NCBI GenBank assembly: GCA_900446925.1
Contig: UAVY01000007.1
Location: 310,001-374,000 of the forward strand
From: Citrobacter koseri
GTDB lineage: Bacteria > Pseudomonadota > Gammaproteobacteria > Enterobacterales > Enterobacteriaceae
DNA: 64,000 nt
Direction of reading: 5' to 3'
A program made the position numbers and the translations under genes. The notes under the pieces were generated by a model that made no database searches, was not told the origin of the DNA, and saw only the letters and a program-made list of their open reading frames with translations. How positions within the stretch are numbered: the stretch's first letter is position 1; every line of letters starts with the position of its first letter. Positions 58,026-64,000 of the stretch are shown piece after piece.

Positions 58026-59270
58026 TTAGCTACGCAGCGCGCTTTTCGCTAAACGCGCGTCTTCCGCCTGACATACTGCGGCGGTAAACATGACGTCGGT
58101 AGAGGAGTTGATTGCGGTCTCGCAGGAGTCCTGCAACACGCCGATAATGAAGCCAACCGCAACCACCTGCATGGCGATTTCGTTCGGAATACCGAACATG
58201 TTGCACGCCAGCGGAATCAGCAACAGTGAACCGCCCGCCACGCCAGAAGCGCCGCATGCGCACAGCGATGCCACCACGCTTAGCAGCAGCGCCGTCGGCA
58301 GATCAACCGGAATACCCAGCGTATACACCGCCGCCAGCGTCAGCACGGTAATCGTGATTGCCGCACCGGCCATATTGACGGTTGCTCCCAGCGGGATGGA
58401 AACAGAATAGGTATCTCTGTCCAGATTCAGTTTTTCGCACAGCGACATATTCACCGGAATATTTGCAGCGGAGCTACGGGTAAAGAAGGCGGTCACGCCG
58501 CTTTCACGCAGGCAGGTGAGAACCAGCGGATACGGGTTGCGGCGGATCTGTAAAAAGACCAGCAGCGGGTTGATGACCAGCGCCACAATCGCCATACAGC
58601 CAATCAGCACCAGTAACAGTTGCGCATAGCCCCACAGCGCTGAGAAGCCCGTAGTGGCGAGCGTTGAGGCGACCAGGCCAAAGATACCGATCGGCGCGAA
58701 GCGAATCACCAGTTTCACAATAAAGGTGACGGCGTCGGACAGATCGTTCACCAGATTTTTGGTGGTTTGATTACTGTGGCGCAGCGCAAAGCCCAGGCCG
58801 ATAGCCCACACCAGAATACCGATGTAGTTGGCGTTGATCAGCGCATGGATCGGGTTCGCAACGATGCTCATCAGCAGCCCGTGTATAACCTGGACAATGC
58901 CGCTCGGCGGCGTGATATCCGTAGCGCCAGTCGTCAGTTGCAGCGTGGACGGAAAGAGGAAGCTCACCACAACCGCCGTCAGCGCGGCTGAAAATGTGCC
59001 GAGCAGATACATCCACAAAATCGGGCGAATATTGGTTTTCTGACCATGTTGATGGTTGGCGATAGACGCCATCACCAGCGTCAGTACCAGAACCGGCGCG
59101 ACAGCTTTCAGCGCACCAACGAACAGGGTGCCCAGCAGACCCGTTGCCTCTGCGGCAGGTTTTGAAACTAAAGCCAGTAAAATTCCCAGTATAAGCCCAA
59201 TTAAAATTTGTTTAACCAGGCTCCCTTGAACCAAACGCTGGAGTAGCCCCGATGAACGTTGCGTAGTCAT
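58026..59270 (-). CDS. sstT: Serine/threonine:Na+ symporter SstT
   Basis: Intact 414-residue carrier of the dicarboxylate/amino acid:cation symporter family (YgjU). Conserved transport motifs are [14 protein letters not shown] near residue 275, [16 protein letters not shown] near 300 and [22 protein letters not shown] near 350. It is the Na+-driven counterpart of tdcC and cyuP in this window. It starts [14 protein letters not shown] at 59270. Confidence 0.95.
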
Positions 59271-59492
59271 TTCATGATCCTTTCAGTGTGATGTTGTTCA
59301 TCCTTTGCACGCTCTATTGGCGCATCTTTCAGGATGTAACAAAGTGTTTGCCTGAGTGAGTATAAGGAAAGATGGGGATTGGGAAAGCGTAAAATGCTGG
59401 AATTTACGTACTACGTCATATTTTTTAACTAAGCATTTACATGTTGTCGGGTAGTGCTGCGTGTACTCAACCCACGACCGTGGTTTTTGTAA

Positions 59493-59518
59493 GCCCGGCA
59501 GACATAGCGCTGCCGGGC
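59493..59518 (-). other. Hairpin downstream of alx
   Basis: GCCCGGCAG...CTGCCGGGC forms a perfect 9-bp stem with an 8-base loop just after the alx stop. There is no T-run on the minus strand. Confidence 0.55.
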
Positions 59519-59524
59519 AGGGTC

Positions 59525-60494
59525 TTACTGTAGCTGCTGCTTTTTATCGTTCTGGTGATTTACCCACGCGTTAACAATCAGCGTGATCACCAGAATACTG
59601 AACACCACGCCCAGCGAGATGGCGATCGGAATGTGGTAGAAATCGACGATCAGCATCTTAATACCGATAAAGACCAGAATGACGGCCAGACCATATTTGA
59701 GCATCGAGAAGCGCTCTGCTACCCCTGCCAGCAGGAAGTACATGGCGCGCAGACCCAGGATCGCAAACAGATTGGAGGTCAGGACGATGAACGGGTCGGT
59801 AGTCACGGCAAAGATGGCCGGAATGCTATCGACGGCGAAAATCACATCGCTCAGTTCCACCAGAATCAGAACCAGCATCAGCGGCGTCACGAACAGCAAA
59901 GCCATTCTTACGCACAAAGAAATGCTCGTTTTCGATGGTATCGGTCATGCGAAGGTGGCTACGCAGCCAGCGAACCAGCGGTTTGTCGCCGATGCCGGAT
60001 TCGTCCTCTTTCACCAGCGCCATCTTCACGCCCGTAAACAGCAGGAAAGCGCCGAACAGGTACAGTATCCAGTCGAACTGGGCGATCAGCCAGCTACCGG
60101 CGAAAATCATAATCGTACGCAGAACAATGGCGCCAAGTACGCCATACACTAGAACCCGGCGTTGCAGGGCAGGCGGAACAGAGAAGTAGCTGAACAGCAT
60201 CAGCCAGACAAAGACGTTATCAACGGCCAGCGATTTTTCGATCAGATAACCGGTGAGAAACGCCAGCGCCTGCGGATCGGCCACCGCCCGGCCCTGGGTC
60301 TCCGCCAGATACCACCAGAAGGCGGCGTTGAACAGCAATGAAAGCGTCACCCAGACCAGAGACCAGGCTGCCGCCTGCTTCATGGACATCGTATGTACGC
60401 CACGACGCCCCTGCAACAGAAGGTCGATAGCCAGCATAATCACCACAACGACAGCGAATCCGCCCCATAACAACGGTGTGCCGACAGTATTCAT
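59525..60494 (-). CDS. alx: TerC-family inner-membrane protein Alx, one frameshift
   Basis: Membrane protein of the TerC family (YgjT), induced by alkaline pH and linked to manganese export. Conserved acidic residues lie in [18 protein letters not shown] near residue 90 and [21 protein letters not shown] near 215. An extra T near 59903 (AATGGCTTTGCTG) shifts the frame; correction gives 322 residues. Its long leader is a described pH/Mn-sensing element. Confidence 0.92.
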
Positions 60495-60740
60495 AGAATT
60501 TCCTTACACATAAAAAAACGGCCAACGTCGAAAGACGTCAGCCGCTGCTTTTTATATGCATAGACCTCGCCTTCCGGCAAGGTCTCACTTACAACAAGAA
60601 AGTGATATGTACTCACTCCACGGGTGATGGCGAATCGGCTTCGTCATCAATCAAAGACATGAAGGCACATCACTTTCTTATTGCCCGGCGACCGGATGTG
60701 GTTTTTCACACATCGTAATGACGATCGACCGACAATGAAG
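60495..60740 (-). promoter_or_regulatory. alx leader: PRE element / yybP-ykoY Mn riboswitch (SraF)
   Basis: About 240 bases precede alx with strong paired elements: AAGAAAGTGATGTG / CACATATCACTTTC-like arms (around 60604 and 60675), a GACCTTGCCGGAAGGCGAGGTC stem (about 60565-60590) and the terminator above. In E. coli this is the pH-responsive element, also detected as sRNA SraF and classed as a yybP-ykoY manganese riboswitch. Identity rests on position, length and this fold; I did not verify every core base. Confidence 0.8.
60512..60547 (-). terminator. Terminator hairpin in the alx leader
   Basis: On the minus strand, CGGCTGACGTC-TTTC-GACGTTGGCCG is followed by seven T. It lies just before the alx start, as expected for a leader that stops or allows transcription. 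Confidence 0.85.
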
Positions 60741-60818
60741 TTACTCCCCTTTGCACGTAACAAAATATGACAGGCCATACGATCAGTCAATGGCCTGTTA
60801 CATCTGTTTTACATTGTT

Positions 60819-61805
60819 TTACGCTGTGGCGTCATCAGCGGGGAAGACGACGCCCGTCTGCCGACGAATCTCCGTGAGCAGTTTGGCCGTGATACGGCTG
60901 ACGGTCAGCTCGGGATGGTTCACCTCGTTGGTCTCGACCAGGTGTGCAAAGCGTTCCGCCTCGTACAGCATCGTATTGATATGCTGAGGAACGGATAAAT
61001 CCTGCGTTTTTCCGCCGCGCGGAATGAAGCACACTTTCTGACATTCCGAAATTTTCTCGATGACCAGAGAACCGGCTTCGCCCTGGATTTCGCTGGGCAG
61101 TACGGAATCACTCACTTTGGAATGCTGTAGGGTGACGCTGAAGTCACCGTAATCCAGCACCGCCACGCCATGCGCATCGACACCGCTTTCCAGCAGACTG
61201 GCGGACGCCTGAACGTTTTGCGGTTCTCCCCAGAGCGCAACTGCTGACGCCAGACAGTAAAAACCGATATCCATAATGGAGCCATTCGAGAAGGCCGGAT
61301 TAAAGGTATTGGGGTTTTCGCCGTCCAGATAGCGCTGGTAGCGCGAAGAATACTGGCAGTAGTTGATAAGGGCTTTGCGCATTCTTCCTGCTTTCGGCAG
61401 CGACTGCTGTAGCAACTGGAAATTAGGCAGGCTGGCGGTTTTAAAGGCTTCGAACAGGACGACCTGATTTTCACGCGCGCATGCGATGGCGGCGTCGACT
61501 TCGGCCAGATTCGAGGCCAGCGGCTTCTCGCAGATCACATGCTTTTTGTGGCTTAAAAAGAGCTGAGTCTGGGGGAAATGCAGCGAGTTCGGGCTGGCGA
61601 TATACACCGCATCAATGGCGTCGCTTTGCGCCATTGCTTCAAGCGAAGTGAATAAATGCTCGACGGGATAATCATTGGCGAAGGTTTGCGCCTGTTCGAG
61701 GCGACGGGAATAGACTGCGGTTAACTTATATTTGCCGGTTTCATGGGCGGCATCGACAAACTGGCGGGTGATCCAGTTTGTGCCAATAACAGCGAAACGT
61801 ATCAT
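60819..61805 (-). CDS. ygjR: Gfo/Idh/MocA-family oxidoreductase YgjR
   Basis: Intact 328-residue predicted NAD(P)-dependent dehydrogenase. The N-terminal Rossmann strand is IRFAVIGTNWITRQFV; the family motif CEKPLASNLAEVDAA near residue 92 carries the catalytic-type EKP. The substrate is unknown. It lies upstream of alx; in E. coli ygjQ would come next, but ygjP follows directly here. Confidence 0.91.
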   Translation of the reverse strand: MIRFAVIGTNWITRQFVDAAHETGKYKLTAVYSRRLEQAQTFANDYPVEHLFTSLEAMAQSDAIDAVYIASPNSLHFPQTQLFLSHKKHVICEKPLASNLAEVDAAIACARENQVVLFEAFKTASLPNFQLLQQSLPKAGRMRKALINYCQYSSRYQRYLDGENPNTFNPAFSNGSIMDIGFYCLASAVALWGEPQNVQASASLLESGVDAHGVAVLDYGDFSVTLQHSKVSDSVLPSEIQGEAGSLVIEKISECQKVCFIPRGGKTQDLSVPQHINTMLYEAERFAHLVETNEVNHPELTVSRITAKLLTEIRRQTGVVFPADDATA

Positions 61806-61874
61806 AAACGCCTTCAGGCTCCATAAAGGGATTCTTTCGTCAATTTAGCATGCCTTTATGACAAAGCCAGTGCG

Positions 61875-62379
61875 CTACTGCTCAGATTGCTTTAACGAAA
61901 GATGCGTTAACCACAGGCGGGTATCAAACTCAAGCTGGTGGTACTGCGGCTCCATATGACAGCACAGTTGATAAAACGCTTTGTTGTGCTCTTTCTCTTT
62001 CAGATGCGCCAGTTCGTGAACCACGATCATTCGCAGAAAAGGTTCCGGCGCATTGCGAAACACGGTAGCGACGCGGATCTCGGCTTTCGCCTTCAGCTTG
62101 CCGCCCTGTACGCGCGAAACGGCGGTATGCAGCCCCAGCGCATTTTTCAGCACATGGATCTTGTTGTCATACATCACTTTGTTGATCGGCGGGGGCGTTA
62201 CGCAGAAACTGGCTTTTCAGATCCTGGGTATACTGCCAGAGCGCTTTATCGGTCGCAAAATCATGCGTTCCCGGATAGCGTTTTTCCAGCACTGCGCCCA
62301 GACGCTGTTCAGCAATGAGCGTGCGTACCTGAGACAGTAAATTCTCCGGGTAGCCGTGGAGATAAGTAAGTTGACCCAT
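61875..62379 (-). CDS. ygjP: DUF45 metal-dependent protein YgjP, one frameshift
   Basis: Zincin-like DUF45 protein with the metal motif [20 protein letters not shown]. Despite the HExxH peptidase-like motif, the E. coli homologue has been reported as a UTP/pyrimidine nucleotide diphosphatase; I cannot decide from sequence. The ATG at 62377-62379 gives [15 protein letters not shown]. An extra C near 62192 (AACGCCCCCGCC) shifts the frame; correction gives exactly 167 residues. It is divergent from rlmG. Confidence 0.9.
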
Positions 62380-62465
62380 CAAAGCCCCAAATTAAATCTA
62401 AAAAAAGAGTATACTCACGCACCCTTTCAGGGATAACAGCGAAATTTTACCATTCAGGAGGGCCG

Positions 62466-63602
62466 ATGAGCCACGTAGACAACGGTTTCCGTTCACTGAC
62501 ACTGAAACGTTTCCCGGAAACGGATGACGTTAACCCGCTTCAGGCGTGGGAAGCGGCGGATGAATATCTGCTGCAACAGTTAGACGACACGGAAATCAGC
62601 GGCCCGCTGCTGATCCTGAATGATGCCTTTGGCGCATTAAGTTGCGCGCTGGCTGAGCATACACCATACAGCATCGGCGACTCGTATTTAAGCGAGCTGG
62701 CGACGCGCGAAAATTTACGCCACAACGATATCGCCGAATCCAGCGTGAAGTTTCTCGACAGCACCGCCGCGTACCCGCCGGCGCCGGGCGTCGTATTGAT
62801 TAAGGTGCCGAAAACGCTGGCGCTGCTGGAGCAACAATTGCGCGCGTTGCGCCAGGTCGTGACTCCGCAGACCCGTATTATTGCGGGAGCAAAGGCGCGT
62901 GACATTCATACCTCCACGCTGGAACTGTTCGAAAAAGTGCTCGGCCCCACGACCACGACGCTGGCCTGGAAAAAGGCGCGCCTGATCAACTGTACCTTTA
63001 GTAAGCCTGAACTGGCGGATGCGCCGCAGACGCTGAGCTGGAAACTGGACGGCACCGACTGGACTATCCACAATCATGCGAACGTTTTCTCGCGTACTGG
63101 CCTGGATATCGGCGCGCGCTTCTTTATGCAGCATTTACCGGAAAATCTGGAAGGGGAGATCGTCGATCTCGGCTGCGGCAATGGCGTGATTGGCCTGACG
63201 CTGCTGGCGAAGAACCCTCAGGCGAGCGTCGTGTTTGTCGATGAATCGCCGATGGCGGTCGCGTCCAGCCGTTTGAATGTGGAAACCAACATGCCGGAAG
63301 CGTTGGATCGCTGCGAGTTTATGATTAACAACGCTTTGTCCGGCGTGGAACCTTTCCGCTTTAACGCCGTGCTGTGCAACCCGCCGTTCCATCAGAAACA
63401 TGCGCTGACGGATAACGTTGCCTGGGAAATGTTCCACCATGCGCGCCGTTGCCTGAAGATCAACGGCGAGCTGTACATTGTGGCTAACCGTCACCTGGAT
63501 TATTTCCACAAGCTGAAGAAGATTTTCGGTAACTGCACCACCATCGCCACCAATAACAAATTCGTGGTGTTGAAAGCGGTCAAAACCGGTCGCCGCCGCT
63601 AA
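62466..63602 (+). CDS. rlmG: 23S rRNA G1835 N2-methyltransferase RlmG
   Basis: Intact 378-residue enzyme (YgjO) that methylates G1835 in 23S rRNA. A non-catalytic N-terminal domain (about 1-190) is followed by the SAM-binding domain with [18 protein letters not shown] near residue 234 and the catalytic [12 protein letters not shown] near 305. An AGGAGGG site precedes the ATG. No frame interruption. Confidence 0.96.
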   Translation: MSHVDNGFRSLTLKRFPETDDVNPLQAWEAADEYLLQQLDDTEISGPLLILNDAFGALSCALAEHTPYSIGDSYLSELATRENLRHNDIAESSVKFLDSTAAYPPAPGVVLIKVPKTLALLEQQLRALRQVVTPQTRIIAGAKARDIHTSTLELFEKVLGPTTTTLAWKKARLINCTFSKPELADAPQTLSWKLDGTDWTIHNHANVFSRTGLDIGARFFMQHLPENLEGEIVDLGCGNGVIGLTLLAKNPQASVVFVDESPMAVASSRLNVETNMPEALDRCEFMINNALSGVEPFRFNAVLCNPPFHQKHALTDNVAWEMFHHARRCLKINGELYIVANRHLDYFHKLKKIFGNCTTIATNNKFVVLKAVKTGRRR

Positions 63603-63609
63603 TAGCGTG

Positions 63610-63687
63610 TGCCGGATGACGGCTAACGCCTTATCCGGCCTACAACGTGCTACCCCGTAGGCCTGATAAGCGTAGCGCCATCAGGCA
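63610..63687. repeat. REP/BIME pair between rlmG and fadH
   Basis: TGCCGGATGACGGCTAACGCC...TTATCCGGCCTAC and GTAGGCCTGATAAGCG...GCGCCATCAGGCA, between convergent genes. Confidence 0.88.
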
Positions 63688-63694
63688 ATGCCCC

Positions 63695-64000
63695 TTAAAT
63701 CGCCAGCGCTAATTTTGTTCCCTGCGCAATTGCCCGCCGCGCATCCAGCTCCATCGCCACGTCGCATCCGCCAATCAGGTGTACCGTTTTCCCTGACGCG
63801 CGCAGCGGCGCCGCCAGTTCGCGCCGTGGCTCCTGCCCCGCGCAGATCACGACATGATCGACGTTCAGAAGCTGCGGTTCGCCGTTGATCAATACGTGCA
63901 ATCCGTCATCGTCGATCTTCTGATAACTGACTGCCGGGATCATTTTTACGCCGCGGGACAACAGCGTTGCGCGATGGATCCAGCCGGTGGTTTTCCCCAG
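63695..64000 (-). CDS. fadH: 2,4-dienoyl-CoA reductase FadH, C-terminal end (partial)
   Basis: The last 101 residues of FadH, which reduces 2,4-dienoyl-CoA during breakdown of polyunsaturated fatty acids. The frame is open to the window edge (LGKTTGWIHRATLLSRGVKM). LNVDHVVICAGQEPRRE and the NADPH/FAD-domain motif TVHLIGGCDVAMELDARRAI are diagnostic. The catalytic barrel and the Fe-S site lie outside the window. Confidence 0.94.
   Translation of the reverse strand: MGKTTGWIHRATLLSRGVKMIPAVSYQKIDDDGLHVLINGEPQLLNVDHVVICAGQEPRRELAAPLRASGKTVHLIGGCDVAMELDARRAIAQGTKLALAI

Overview
The window is a stretch of an enterobacterial chromosome, almost certainly Salmonella (species not resolvable by eye). 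Gene order and protein sequences match the E. coli/Salmonella truB-rpsO-pnp to fadH segment. A gat (galactitol) operon and a Fic-family gene sit between rsmI and garD. Several genes that I recall flanking these loci in E. coli K-12 (garP, tdcR, yhbO, ygjQ, ygjV) are not visible. REP/BIME repeats occupy about a dozen intergenic gaps.

Layout. 1-6.0 kb: end of truB, rpsO, pnp, nlpI, yrbN and deaD (translation and RNA metabolism). 6-13.3 kb: mtr, yhbW, ubiV-ubiU with divergent ubiT (O2-independent ubiquinone synthesis), yhbS, yhbQ, yhbP, yraR. 13.5-19.2 kb: yraQ, dolP, diaA, yraN, lpoA, rsmI. 19.2-26.6 kb: Fic gene, then gatYZABCDR on the minus strand (galactitol uptake and breakdown to triose phosphates). 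26.9-31.8 kb: garD and garLRK (galactarate breakdown). 31.8-32.2 kb: rnpB. 33-41.8 kb: tdcABCDEFG (anaerobic threonine and serine breakdown). 42.2-46.9 kb: cyuP-cyuA, yhaL, yhaK, yhaJ. 47-51.9 kb: yhaH, yqjG, yqjF, yqjKEDC, mzrA, yqjA. 52.2-57.8 kb: exuR, exuT, uxaC, uxaA (hexuronate use). 58-64 kb: sstT, alx with its leader riboswitch, ygjR, ygjP, rlmG and the end of fadH.

The strongest signal is technical. About 75 single-base indels, roughly ten insertions for each deletion, break about 35 of some 70 genes, while the codons around each break are perfectly conserved. In nearly every broken gene, removing the extra bases restores the usual family length exactly. The breaks cluster (mtr, ubiU, tdcE, yhaJ) and other long spans are clean. 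This looks like a low-quality draft assembly, not gene decay, so I annotate the broken genes as single CDS spans.

Functionally, much of the window concerns carbon and amino-acid catabolism under low oxygen or in the gut: galactitol, galactarate, hexuronates, threonine, serine and cysteine, alongside anaerobic ubiquinone synthesis. I found no insertion sequence, prophage, tRNA, rRNA or CRISPR array, and no convincing new multi-gene system. The best candidates for a closer look are paired operator-like motifs in the gat operon, a palindrome-rich tdcA upstream region, and the Fic gene.
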